Below, one piece after another: positions 9,056-17,077 of a stretch of DNA of 64,000 nucleotides. The DNA comes from Yaniella flava (GTDB taxonomy: Bacteria; Actinomycetota; Actinomycetes; Actinomycetales; Micrococcaceae), in assembly GCF_039529295.1 (NCBI RefSeq), contig NZ_BAAAMN010000020.1, positions 1-64,000 of the forward strand. The letters are read 5' to 3'. The stretch's first letter is position 1. Every line of letters begins with the position of its first letter. The translations under genes and the position numbers were made by a program. A model generated the notes under the pieces. That model did no database searches and was not told the DNA's origin. It was given only the letters and a program-made list of their open reading frames with translations.

Positions 9056-10123
9056 CTAATCTGCGACGTTGGTGATTCTCGCGCTGACTTCAATATTTGT
9101 AATTTGGTGTAGTTGGACACTCTCCGGGTGAATGCCATGGTGATTAAATAGCGCGAGGTTCTCACCCTCAGAGATCGCGCTTCGAAACCGCACCCCGTCA
9201 TAACGAAGCGATTTGAGAAATTCACAAAAGTATTGTGTGGGGACATATTCGAAATCGGCATCGTCTGGAGCAACGGGACGCGACAATTGATTACTCATAT
9301 ATTCCAAGATCGGTAGTAGGTCCCGAAGTTTCCGCACGAGCCTCGAGTCTTCATGACCGAAAGGTGTTATTGAATATCTTGGATCATAGAGAGCGGCCAC
9401 GACTCGGTCAATATCAGCGAACGTAGCTAGCGTGACATTTTCTGCTGGACGGGGCCTGATTTCAGCTAGAGCTGTCTGTACGGATGAAGACAAGTATAAA
9501 TACGGTATACCAGCCGGGTTCACACGGCCGCTTGATGTGAGGTTTGCTGGTGGAGCCCCCATCTCTGACAGGGGGTGGGCTGTATTACCCGGAGTTTTTC
9601 TTGCACGGTACCACGATTTTTGCGGAGTCTTTAGGTCTAGCCTCAGCAGGTCATGAAATTCTTCGATGCGATGAAAAACAGGCCGGTAGTCTGAATCGCT
9701 ATCTTCCAAAAACCAGCGATTTTCAAAAGTGATCCGTTGACGAAAATCATGGAGAATGTCTAATGCGCTGTTGTCTGAGAGCGGTTCCGGTTTGTATATG
9801 CGTCTTGCGCGTTCGCCATCGTCAAAGATATCTCCAAGTAATACTTGAACTGCGTCGAAATTGAGCCTCTCATTCGCAAACAGCTTCCAATCCTTCTTGA
9901 ATAGTGTCGGAAGACTTTCACCGTATGTAGGTTCGACGTTGTAAATTTCCAGCAGTTGTTCGAATTCGTCCTGGAGTGCTGACGGAACCTGAAGTCGGAC
10001 ATCAGTTTCTCTGCAGTATCCGCATTCGCCAACTTCGAGCGATTGTTCCGTGAAGAATATGTTCTCGAGTCCGGGATCCCCGAAACAAGCAGCACAACAT
10101 TTGCGTTCTTTAATCATCTGCAT
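9056..10123 (-). CDS. RES-domain protein with HEPN/RES-type N-terminal domain (NAD+-degrading toxin-like)
   Basis: 355 residues. The N-terminus carries a zinc-finger-like set of cysteines (CCAAC and CGYC), then a helical domain resembling the HEPN/RES N-terminal domain. A RES domain spans about 165-345: WYRARKT, the GRVNPAGIPYLYLS box, then TALAEIRP with the conserved Glu. RES proteins such as MbcT and NatT degrade NAD+ and are usually paired with Xre antitoxins; no Xre gene adjoins this one. Its start overlaps the end of the sce7725-like gene by 14 bases (alternative ATG at 10117), so it is the last gene of a three-gene operon. RES identity is well supported; a defence role is inferred. Confidence 0.85.
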   Translation of the reverse strand: MQMIKERKCCAACFGDPGLENIFFTEQSLEVGECGYCRETDVRLQVPSALQDEFEQLLEIYNVEPTYGESLPTLFKKDWKLFANERLNFDAVQVLLGDIFDDGERARRIYKPEPLSDNSALDILHDFRQRITFENRWFLEDSDSDYRPVFHRIEEFHDLLRLDLKTPQKSWYRARKTPGNTAHPLSEMGAPPANLTSSGRVNPAGIPYLYLSSSVQTALAEIRPRPAENVTLATFADIDRVVAALYDPRYSITPFGHEDSRLVRKLRDLLPILEYMSNQLSRPVAPDDADFEYVPTQYFCEFLKSLRYDGVRFRSAISEGENLALFNHHGIHPESVQLHQITNIEVSARITNVAD

Positions 10124-11054
10124 CTTCTAGGAAAGAACCGACAGTTTCAATATGATGTTTGATTGACAACTTTTTGACGTAACCTAAGCCCGGGAAATGC
10201 TTCCGCTCGTATAACGCCAGGAGTTCCTGTAAAGCGGTGGTCTCAGTAAATTGGTCGAATCCATTCGCTATGTCGTTGTGAACGTTCGTTACGGCCTCGA
10301 GGAACTTATTTGCCGGGTCTGTAGGTGTATCGTTCGTGTGTGATTTGTAGTGCTTGCAATACATGGAGTTGTATCTGTAAGCATTAAAATAAGTTAAGTG
10401 GATTGCCACTGCATAAGCAGGTCCGCCAGTTTCAGAATAGTTGTCGCCTATCGTTAAAAAATCTCCGAAACCGGATAAACCCTGATCTTGATATATTTCA
10501 TGAAGATCAGAGAAAGGGTCTTCGGGTTTGTAGTCGGCATTACGTTCCAACTTGAAGCCGTCTTTGATCAGAACCCGAGCCTCACCTCGAAATTGCCTCA
10601 TGTAAAGTTCTTGTTCATCGCCCACGAAGAGATGTAGATCAGGTTGACCGGTCTTTGCGAGCAGCTGATGAAGGGCCTCAGCATCTCCAAAGCCATTATG
10701 AAGTATTGAAAAAGGTTTATGGGTCCAATAATTGGCGAGACGCGCGAGTGCGGCAAGATCTGCATCATCCGCCAAGGCAATTGTGGGTAGACCATGCTCC
10801 ATAAACGATGTATCCGACCCAAGGAACTCCAGGAGTGCATCTTCTGAACTCGTTAATTGACCGACTTTTGGATTCAATATGATGCGGAACGGCGCGTTGG
10901 CACTAGCTAGTTCCTTCATGGCAGTCGCCAACGAGGTAAAAGTATTGCGAACTGGTTCTATTAAGGGCACAACGTTCCAGTCCTTGAGGTCCGGAGCCAG
11001 CTCCCTTAAAGCGATGAGCTCGTATTGTTTACCGCGAAGATAAGGTGTATACAT
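10110..11054 (-). CDS. sce7725 family protein (beta-protein-like fold)
   Basis: 314 residues. The opening MYTPYLRGKQYELIALRELA, followed by WNVVPLIEPV, matches the start of the sce7725 family and the related 'beta protein' family (YxPxLkgKxxEl..I.PliE). The family is thought to adopt a TIM-barrel-like fold; its biochemical role is unknown to me. It starts six bases after the sce7726-like gene ends and overlaps the RES gene, so the three are translationally coupled. sce7725 and sce7726 homologues are named from adjacent genes in Sorangium cellulosum; their pairing here is expected, and the RES gene is the informative addition. Confidence 0.8.
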   Translation of the reverse strand: MYTPYLRGKQYELIALRELAPDLKDWNVVPLIEPVRNTFTSLATAMKELASANAPFRIILNPKVGQLTSSEDALLEFLGSDTSFMEHGLPTIALADDADLAALARLANYWTHKPFSILHNGFGDAEALHQLLAKTGQPDLHLFVGDEQELYMRQFRGEARVLIKDGFKLERNADYKPEDPFSDLHEIYQDQGLSGFGDFLTIGDNYSETGGPAYAVAIHLTYFNAYRYNSMYCKHYKSHTNDTPTDPANKFLEAVTNVHNDIANGFDQFTETTALQELLALYERKHFPGLGYVKKLSIKHHIETVGSFLEDADD

Positions 11055-11060
11055 AGATGA

Positions 11061-11936
11061 TTATTTCCCCATGGTGTGTGCAGACCGGGCCAATGCTTGA
11101 AGGTACGTTTCAACGTGAGGAGCTGTTAACTGTGTGCAGAGAACAGATGCCCGTAGGAATTCTGGAACGGAACTAATAGACCCGGACAGTGTTCGGGTAT
11201 TGCGGGTTTTTTTGAGAACTTCGAGAGTTGCTTTGTTTACAAGTTCAGGTCCAAGCTGTTTGAATTCGGAACGAAGCAGCTGGCGCACGATGGTATTTGG
11301 GGCAGTTGGTATTTCGCACCCTAAGAGTGTGAGTAATTCTTTTGCTTCCGAAAGACGTAAGGAGTCAGAGATTATCTCGGGGTCGTTTTGGCTCGTGTGA
11401 TTCTGACTTTTGCGTATTGTGCGAAGAGCAGGCTTCGAAGCAGAGGTAAGTATTAATAAGCCCGTGGACTCAGGGATGGACGCAATAACTTCGTTTTGGC
11501 GGTTCTCGGACGTCACCACATAGACTTCTTCAAAAAATTTCGCATAGTCATCAAGTTGACTATTAATCCTCTTTAAAGAGTCTCTATCTGACTTGATTTC
11601 GTAGGCCGTGGATTTGCCATTCAAAATTGCCAAATCGACACGGGACTTACCGATTCGAAACTCATTGAGAAGAGTCGAGGTATTGAGTGAATGTCTGCCT
11701 AAAAGTATCTTTTGGACGATAGCGGACCGAAAGACATAATCATCGCGTTTTCCGAGTTGTGTTAGCTCACTAAACGCTGCTCCCATTACATCTTCAACTC
11801 GATCATTCTGCATCTCCTTCGACAGGAGACCAGTCTGACGGAGTAAGCGTCCAAGAAGAGGGGAATACGCATCAGTCGCTAATTCTCTTGTAATACGCGC
11901 AGAAAATATGCGCGACAATGCTGCGAGATCATGCAT
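11061..11936 (-). CDS. sce7726 family protein (PD-(D/E)XK nuclease-like)
   Basis: 291 residues, matching the sce7726 family. The nuclease-like core lies at about residues 90-140: TLLNEFRIGKSRVDLAILNG, then STAYEIKSDRDSLKR. Together these give a glutamate, the D of RVDLAIL and the E-I-K of YEIKSD, the pattern of PD-(D/E)XK nucleases. The C-terminal half is helical. The ATG is preceded by GGAAGGGG. This is the first gene of the three-gene cassette. Family membership is secure; nuclease activity is inferred from the motif, and it could instead be the sensor or antitoxin of the RES protein. Confidence 0.8.
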   Translation of the reverse strand: MHDLAALSRIFSARITRELATDAYSPLLGRLLRQTGLLSKEMQNDRVEDVMGAAFSELTQLGKRDDYVFRSAIVQKILLGRHSLNTSTLLNEFRIGKSRVDLAILNGKSTAYEIKSDRDSLKRINSQLDDYAKFFEEVYVVTSENRQNEVIASIPESTGLLILTSASKPALRTIRKSQNHTSQNDPEIISDSLRLSEAKELLTLLGCEIPTAPNTIVRQLLRSEFKQLGPELVNKATLEVLKKTRNTRTLSGSISSVPEFLRASVLCTQLTAPHVETYLQALARSAHTMGK

Positions 11937-11976
11937 GAAGTTCGCCCCTTCCGTTTCTATTGAGCTAGCTTATAGT

Positions 11977-11987
11977 CGATATTATCG
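11977..11987. promoter_or_regulatory. Palindrome in the promoter region of the sce7726-sce7725-RES operon
   Basis: CGATATTATCG is a perfect 5+1+5 inverted repeat 41 bases before the first ATG of the operon. On the minus strand a possible -35 (TTGTCC) and a TATAAG box surround it. A repressor site covering the promoter is plausible, but it is short enough to arise by chance. Confidence 0.3.
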
Positions 11988-12204
11988 GACAAGTTCTAGC
12001 GCTTTGAAATGCCAACTGAGACCATCTGCGACTACCTTATACGTCATTCAACGAGAACATCGGCTGGGTCGGTCATAAGAGTCTTAGTGCGCTATACGAC
12101 TTCCTTCTGAGTCCGTTGCTGTCCGAACTTCATTCGCTGGGTAGGGTGTACTCGAGCCCCAGAGGTCTATTCTTGTGGACCAAACCGAATGCGATGAAAT
12201 GATT
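11988..12204. other. Intergenic spacer upstream of the defence-like cassette
   Basis: I see no gene here. The spacer separates the end of a lipoprotein operon from the promoter of the cassette. No convincing terminator hairpin was found. Confidence 0.4.
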
Positions 12205-12585
12205 CTAAAATAACACGGTCAGGTCACAGGTTTCATTCACATAATTGGCTGCCTCGTCGATGGTTGCCAGTTCGTCTTCGGACAGCTCCTCGACCGCATT
12301 TTGGGCTTCGGCTGCCGCTTGCTCGTCGTCGCCGGTTAGCGCTTCGAGCTGGTGTAACAGCGGCTGCAGGTCGGTCAACGCGTCCCCGAGCTCACCATCG
12401 GTGCGTTCGGCAAGGTCAGACATATCCGAATACGTTTCAGTGAGCACTTGGTTGGCTTCGTCTTCTTCGGCGTCGACGACCCTGGCTTCATAGTCTTGAA
12501 GTTCCGCACACGTTTCGTCGGCTGCAGCATCACCGCAGCCGACGAGGAATAACCCACCGATGATGGGTGCCAGCAGGCGTCGAAT
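12205..12585 (-). CDS. Small lipoprotein with a non-standard (ATT) start
   Basis: In this frame a signal peptide (IRRLLAPIIGG, LFLVGCGDAAA) ends in a lipobox L-V-G-C, followed by an acidic mature domain of about 105 residues with Cys in DETCAEL and NETCDLTVL. The frame is open from a stop at 12604 and has no ATG, GTG or TTG before the lipobox. The best start is ATT at 12585, overlapping the TAA of the upstream gene by one base (TAATT where TAATG would be usual), with GAGGG upstream. A later GTG at 12447 would remove the signal peptide. It is coupled to the preceding lipoprotein gene. Function unknown; an envelope location is expected. Confidence 0.65.
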   Translation of the reverse strand: MRRLLAPIIGGLFLVGCGDAAADETCAELQDYEARVVDAEEDEANQVLTETYSDMSDLAERTDGELGDALTDLQPLLHQLEALTGDDEQAAAEAQNAVEELSEDELATIDEAANYVNETCDLTVLF

Positions 12586-13184
12586 TACTCTGCACCCTCT
12601 TCTTCAGGTGCAGGAGCCTCTTCACTTTCGGGTGCTTCTTCTGGCATGCCCTGCTGTGGCATCTGTTGTTGCGGCATTTGCCCCTGTGGCGTCTGACCCT
12701 GCATCTGCTGCTGAGCATAGGAGGCGCAGTAGCCGTTGATGGTCTCCAGCGCCGAGGTCAGGGAGGTGCCTTCGGCTTCGAAGCTATTTGGATCAAAGCC
12801 CTGCATGGCTTCCACGCCGCCGTCCATCAGCGAGGCCATCTCGTCAAAGTAGGCTGCGTGTACCTGCAGTGCGGTGCGCAGTGGGATCTCTTCACCGGTA
12901 TCGGGGTTCTGCTGATCATCGGAAACATTATATGAGTAGTTCCGGATGTCGAGCGCGGCTGATTCGAGAGCCTGGGTGGTGCGACCATCGGCGTCATCAC
13001 CCTGTTGTACGTTCATCATGCTGCTCTGGATTCCTTCATTCGCTTTGGTCTCAGCGCCCATGATGAAACCACAGGTTTCTTCCTGGTCACGAGACTGGCT
13101 GACACTGTCATCAGCACATGCGGTCAACGTGAGACCTGCGGCTGCGGCAACGGCTGCGATTTTGCCCAAAGATTTGATCGACAT
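12585..13184 (-). CDS. Secreted lipoprotein with Gln/Met/Pro-rich C-terminus
   Basis: A 199-residue lipoprotein. MSIKSLGKIAAVAAAAG leads to the lipobox LTAC at about residue 23, then an acidic helical domain with two cysteines (EETCGF and NGYCAS). The tail is low-complexity: repeated GQMPQ/QQMPQ units, then EEAPAPEE. I chose the ATG at 13184, which follows AAAGGAA. The next gene downstream is another lipoprotein whose start overlaps this stop, so the pair may form one envelope complex. No catalytic motif is seen. Confidence 0.8.
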   Translation of the reverse strand: MSIKSLGKIAAVAAAAGLTLTACADDSVSQSRDQEETCGFIMGAETKANEGIQSSMMNVQQGDDADGRTTQALESAALDIRNYSYNVSDDQQNPDTGEEIPLRTALQVHAAYFDEMASLMDGGVEAMQGFDPNSFEAEGTSLTSALETINGYCASYAQQQMQGQTPQGQMPQQQMPQQGMPEEAPESEEAPAPEEEGAE

Positions 13185-13297
13185 GAAGGTTCCTTTTCGT
13201 GAATGTCGTATAAAACTGCTATTCCGTACTGTACCCGAGCGTCCTTGAGTGTTGAGCGAATGCAACCATCGTTCAACGACGGTTTCGGCAACGTAAG

Positions 13298-13867
13298 ATG
13301 GAGTCCATGACCCATGATCTCAAAGCCGACCGTGCCCGGCTCGCTGAACTGATTCGCGAACTTGCCGTCGTGCATGGAAACGTCACGTTGTCTTCCGGGA
13401 AGGAAGCCGACTATTACATTGACCTGCGCCGCATCACCCTGCATCACGAAGCCGCGCCATTAGTAGGACGGGTCATGCTGGGCCTGTTAGATGAGGCGGG
13501 TATCGAGTTCGAAGCCGCCGGTGGACTGACCATGGGTGCTGATCCCGTCGGCACCGCGGTGATGCATGCTGCCGGTGACCGGGCGATCGATGCCTTTGTG
13601 GTGCGCAAAACCCAGAAGGAACACGGCATGTCACGCCAGGTCGAAGGTCCCGGCGTGGACGGTCGCAAAGTCGTCATCCTGGAAGATACCTCGACGACGG
13701 GCGGCTCCGCGCTGACCGCCGTGGACGGTGTGCGCAATGCGGGCGGGGACATTCAAGCCGTCGCCGTGATTGTCGACCGTGACACCGGCGCGGCAGAACA
13801 CGTCGCGCAAGAGGCCGGTGTGCCGTATCTCTACGCATTCTCAAAAAACGAGCTCGGACTCGACTAA
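13298..13867 (+). CDS. pyrE: Orotate phosphoribosyltransferase
   Basis: 189 residues. It joins orotate to PRPP to make OMP in de novo pyrimidine synthesis. Landmarks are VTLSSGKEADYYIDLR near residue 32, GLTMGADPVGTA, RKTQKEHG, and the PRPP-binding signature VVILEDTSTTGGSAL. A second ATG at 13307, with GGAG three bases upstream, is an alternative start three codons in. It opens the core block pyrE - membrane protein - TrmH - fba, all on the plus strand. It lies 113 bases from the divergent lipoprotein operon. Confidence 0.95.
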   Translation: MESMTHDLKADRARLAELIRELAVVHGNVTLSSGKEADYYIDLRRITLHHEAAPLVGRVMLGLLDEAGIEFEAAGGLTMGADPVGTAVMHAAGDRAIDAFVVRKTQKEHGMSRQVEGPGVDGRKVVILEDTSTTGGSALTAVDGVRNAGGDIQAVAVIVDRDTGAAEHVAQEAGVPYLYAFSKNELGLD

Positions 13868-13914
13868 AACTCAGGTTCTCGCAAGACCGAGCGTCTCTCA
13901 ATGAAAGGACCCTT

Positions 13915-14223
13915 GTGGCCACAACGAAACCCGAACCAACAGCAGGCCTCGTCGTCACCGGCATGATCGGTGGATATGTTGCCGCCCGTGTCACCAAAGT
14001 TCGTGCCCTGGGCGGCATCGTACTGGGTGCAGCCGGTATTGCCGCAGGACGCCGCTGGCACCGCGCCTCCGGTCCCGGGACCACCGCACTGTTGTCGACC
14101 GTCTACCTTGGTGCCTTTGGGGCATCCCATCCGCTGGCCAAAAAGCTTGGCTCTTGGCCATCCGTGCTCGCCTGCACGGCCGCAGCTGCCGGTGCCGCCT
14201 GGGCACTCAACGACAAACAGTGA
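13915..14223 (+). CDS. Small conserved membrane protein
   Basis: 102 residues with a GTG start preceded by AAAGGACCCTT. It has three or four hydrophobic Ala/Gly-rich segments (LVVTGMIGGYVAAR, LGGIVLGAAGIAAGR, TTALLSTVYLGAFGASH, VLACTAAAAGAAWAL). Its stop overlaps the GTG of the methyltransferase by GTGA, so the two are translationally coupled. No function can be given; proteins of this size often sit between pyrE and the SpoU methyltransferase in related actinobacteria. Confidence 0.75.
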   Translation: MATTKPEPTAGLVVTGMIGGYVAARVTKVRALGGIVLGAAGIAAGRRWHRASGPGTTALLSTVYLGAFGASHPLAKKLGSWPSVLACTAAAAGAAWALNDKQ

Positions 14224-14861
14224 CAACAGAGCACCGCGAGACCGGTTGGGAAGATCGCGAAGTCGGCGTCGGGCCCTGGGAAGGCCCTTGGCCCGAAGGG
14301 GAGCAGTGGGATCCTGAATTACTTGCCGAAGGTGACCGTCGCAACGTAGCCGACCACTACCGGTACTGGACGGTCGATGCGATCGTCGCGGACCTCGATA
14401 CCCGCAGGCATCCGCTGCACATCGCCATCGAAAACTGGCAACACGACTTCAACATCGGCACCGTCGTCCGCACCGCAAACGCATTCAACGTGGCCGGCGT
14501 ACACATCATCGGCAGGCGTCGCTGGAATCGACGCGGGGCGATGGTGACCGATAAATACATGCACGTGCACCACCACCCAACCGTCGAAGCATTCCTCGCC
14601 TGGGCCGACGCAGAATCGCTGCCCGTGCTCGGCGTGGATCTGTTCGAAGACTCTGTGCCGATCGAGACGTTCGACTTCCCGCAGGCTTGCGTCATGGTCT
14701 TTGGGCAAGAAGGCCCGGGGTTGTCGGAAGCAATCCATGCGGATGCTCAAGCCACGTTGTCGATTGCCCAGTACGGTTCAACACGCTCGATCAACGCGGG
14801 CAGCGCGGCCGGTATTGCCATGCACGCCTGGGTCCGACAACACGGCGGTTCCGTTCGCTAG
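14220..14861 (+). CDS. SpoU/TrmH family RNA 2'-O-methyltransferase
   Basis: 213 residues starting at a GTG that overlaps the previous stop. The SPOUT knot motifs are visible: NIGTVVRTANAFNVAGVHI (motif 1, with the catalytic Arg), VMVFGQEGPGLS (motif 2) and GSTRSINAGSAAGIAMHAW (motif 3). The family methylates ribose 2'-OH groups in tRNA or rRNA using SAM. The substrate nucleotide cannot be told from sequence. The acidic, Trp-rich N-terminal segment (residues 1-45) is characteristic of the actinobacterial subgroup next to fba. Confidence 0.9.
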   Translation: MTTEHRETGWEDREVGVGPWEGPWPEGEQWDPELLAEGDRRNVADHYRYWTVDAIVADLDTRRHPLHIAIENWQHDFNIGTVVRTANAFNVAGVHIIGRRRWNRRGAMVTDKYMHVHHHPTVEAFLAWADAESLPVLGVDLFEDSVPIETFDFPQACVMVFGQEGPGLSEAIHADAQATLSIAQYGSTRSINAGSAAGIAMHAWVRQHGGSVR

Positions 14862-14900
14862 ACTAACCACAGTTCTAAGTTTCATATCCAAGGAGCTTTC

Positions 14901-15923
14901 ATGGCATTTGCCACCCCAGATCAATACGCCGAGATGATCGACGCCGCCAAGACCGGCGGGTACGCGTACCCTGCGATCAACGTGACCAGTTCACAGACAC
15001 TCAACGCAGCGCTGCGTGGATTCGCAGAAGCCGAATCCGACGGCATTATTCAAGTTTCCAACGGTGGGGCAAAATACTTCTCCGGCTCCAATATTAACGA
15101 CATGGTCACCGGGTCGCTGGCGTTTGCCGCATTCGCCCGTGAAGTGGCCAAAAATTACGGTGTGCGCATTGCCATCCACACCGACCACGCGATGCGCGAC
15201 AAACTTGAGGACTGGGTTATCCCGCTCATGGATGCGTCGGCAGCCGAGGTCAAAGCCGGGCGCGATCCGATCTTCCAGTCGCACATGTGGGATGGTTCGG
15301 CTGAAACCGTGCCTGAGAACCTGCGCATCGCCGAGCAGCTCCTTGAACGTACGGCCTTCAATAAGCAGATCTTGGAGATCGAGGTCGGTGTCGTCGGCGG
15401 TGAAGAAGACGGCTACGCCGCAGAGATTGATGACAAACTGTACTCGACCGTCGACGATGGTCTGGCGACCGTCAAGGCGCTGGGTACCGGCGAAAATGGC
15501 CGCTACATTACCGCGCTCACCTTCGGTAACGTCCACGGCGTCTACAAACCAGGTGGTGTGCAACTGCGTCCGGAACTGCTCAAAGAGATTCAGGATGCTG
15601 TAGGTGCGGAACTCGGTCAGGATCGCCCGTTTGACCTGGTCTTCCACGGTGGGTCCGGCTCATCGGAACAAGATATTGCCGATGCGGTGTCATACGGCGT
15701 GATCAAGATGAACGTCGATACCGATACCCAGTACTCGTTCACCCGTCCGGTGGCCACCCATATGTTTGAAAACTATGACGGTGTGCTGAAGATTGACGGC
15801 AACGTCGGCGATAAGTCGCAGTACGATCCACGCGCGTGGGGTAAGGCCGCCGAAGCCAACATGGCCGCTCGTGTAGTTGAGGCCTGCCAGAACCTTGGCT
15901 CCGCTGGAAAGTCGTTGAAATAA
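14901..15923 (+). CDS. fba: Class II fructose-bisphosphate aldolase
   Basis: 340 residues. It cleaves fructose-1,6-bisphosphate to DHAP and glyceraldehyde-3-phosphate, using a divalent metal. Zinc ligands are visible in AIHTDHAMRDKLEDW (HxDH), in FGNVHGVYKPG and in LVFHGGSGSS; NMDTDTQY-like phosphate binding appears as KMNVDTDTQYSFTRP. The start has AAGGAGC upstream. The stop overlaps the ATG of the next gene by one base. Length and motifs fit the long actinobacterial class IIA type. Confidence 0.96.
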   Translation: MAFATPDQYAEMIDAAKTGGYAYPAINVTSSQTLNAALRGFAEAESDGIIQVSNGGAKYFSGSNINDMVTGSLAFAAFAREVAKNYGVRIAIHTDHAMRDKLEDWVIPLMDASAAEVKAGRDPIFQSHMWDGSAETVPENLRIAEQLLERTAFNKQILEIEVGVVGGEEDGYAAEIDDKLYSTVDDGLATVKALGTGENGRYITALTFGNVHGVYKPGGVQLRPELLKEIQDAVGAELGQDRPFDLVFHGGSGSSEQDIADAVSYGVIKMNVDTDTQYSFTRPVATHMFENYDGVLKIDGNVGDKSQYDPRAWGKAAEANMAARVVEACQNLGSAGKSLK

Positions 15924-16258
15924 TGGCTGACTCCAAATGGGTGCAGATCAGCATCTACGTGCCAATGGGTAATGCCGAGGACGTGCGCAACGCACTGGAG
16001 ACCGCTGGTGCCGGACAACTCGGCAATTACCGCGGGGCATCATGGTCCACGACCGGTGTTGGACGGTTCACCCCCATGCAGGGCTCCCAGCCGCGCATGG
16101 GAGCTGTCGGCGTGCCATCCGATGTGCCCGAACACAAAATTGAGGTACTGGCTCCTCGCGAGATTGCTCGCAGCGTGGTCGAAGCCGCCATCGCTGCCCA
16201 CCCGTATGAAGAGACCGCCTACTTCGTCACTGAAGTGTGGATGGTCGAAGACCTCTAA
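15923..16258 (+). CDS. NIF3/YqfO-like PII-fold domain protein
   Basis: 111 residues. The core (WVQISIYVPMGNAEDVRNA, then AHPYEETAYFVTEVW) matches the small ferredoxin-like domain inserted in YqfO/NIF3 proteins and found alone in many bacteria. It is coupled to fba by TAATG. In this family the stand-alone domain is thought to bind metals or small ligands, but no activity is established. Its 3' end overlaps the convergent nitrobindin-like gene by four bases. Confidence 0.8.
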   Translation: MADSKWVQISIYVPMGNAEDVRNALETAGAGQLGNYRGASWSTTGVGRFTPMQGSQPRMGAVGVPSDVPEHKIEVLAPREIARSVVEAAIAAHPYEETAYFVTEVWMVEDL

Positions 16259-16797
16259 ACGGTTTTGTACAGTTCACTGCTCAGATGCTGTTGCATTTCT
16301 TCGCCCATTGCCGCCATATCGTATTCGGTGTACACCGAGGTCCGGTGGGTGTCGAAAACATAGTGACGCATGGTGTGCTCGACCAGCTTTGCGGTGGTGG
16401 TATTGCGCACCTCCGAATAGCCCAACACCATCGTCAGGCTCCCGTCATCATTGGCGGTGGCAGTGCCTTCTAACAGTTCGGTTTGGCCCGTAGGCTGAGC
16501 CAACACAAACTCCATATGGCCACTTTCTTGTGGCCGCAGATAGCCAACTTCGGTGTGCATGGCCACGCCGTCAGAGTTGGCTGTTCGCTGTTCGTAGCGC
16601 AAAAACGGTTTGCCCTCGGTCGCGGTAAACGTAATGGTTTCCCGGTAATGGAAGTCATCCAAGGTCGGATACTGGCCGTGACCGTGGCCCTCCCAAGTAC
16701 CGATCAGAAATTCGTATGGTGCTACAAGCTCATGCATAGTCATGGCCCCATTAAACGCCACCGACGACGGTGTTGCATACAGTTCGGTGGTTGCCAT
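16255..16797 (-). CDS. Nitrobindin-like heme-binding beta-barrel protein
   Basis: 180 residues. The signature GTWEGHGHGQYPT near residue 33 is the GxWxGxGxGxYP motif of the nitrobindin/THAP4-C family, a ten-stranded lipocalin-like barrel that binds heme and reacts with nitric oxide or peroxynitrite. I chose the ATG at 16797, preceded by GCGGGA; the ATG at 16743 would give a 162-residue alternative, and the longer frame upstream is ruled out by the divergent gene at 16853. Enzymatic role (peroxynitrite isomerase in some homologues) is family knowledge, not visible here. Confidence 0.87.
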   Translation of the reverse strand: MATTELYATPSSVAFNGAMTMHELVAPYEFLIGTWEGHGHGQYPTLDDFHYRETITFTATEGKPFLRYEQRTANSDGVAMHTEVGYLRPQESGHMEFVLAQPTGQTELLEGTATANDDGSLTMVLGYSEVRNTTTAKLVEHTMRHYVFDTHRTSVYTEYDMAAMGEEMQQHLSSELYKTV

Positions 16798-16852
16798 TGA
16801 TCCCGCGAAGTATACTGTGCAACACCCGTTACACTCCCGAGAGGAACTCGTC

Positions 16853-17041
16853 ATGGAAATGATCCCTTGGTTCGCATGGATCGCGATCGTCGCCATCATC
16901 GTGTGGGGCATGGTGATGATCTTCGGCAAAAGCTCAAATATGTCGAAATACGCTGACCGTGATGAAGAGTGGCAACGCGACATTGACTCCCTCAGGCGCC
17001 GCATTGAGGATCTCGAAGCGCAGTTGTACCGCCGTGGATAA
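16853..17041 (+). CDS. Small single-pass membrane protein with coiled coil
   Basis: 62 residues. MEMIPWFAWIAIVAIIVWGM forms one N-terminal transmembrane helix. A charged cytoplasmic tail (EEWQRDIDSLRRRIEDLEAQL) has heptad-like spacing typical of a short coiled coil. The ribosome site GAGAGGAA is strong. It is divergent from the nitrobindin-like gene with 55 bases between starts. Phage-shock or cell-envelope stress roles are possible, but no family is recognised. Confidence 0.75.
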   Translation: MEMIPWFAWIAIVAIIVWGMVMIFGKSSNMSKYADRDEEWQRDIDSLRRRIEDLEAQLYRRG

Positions 17042-17077
17042 CAGACGAGCATCGGGACTGATTTATCGGTATAGAGC

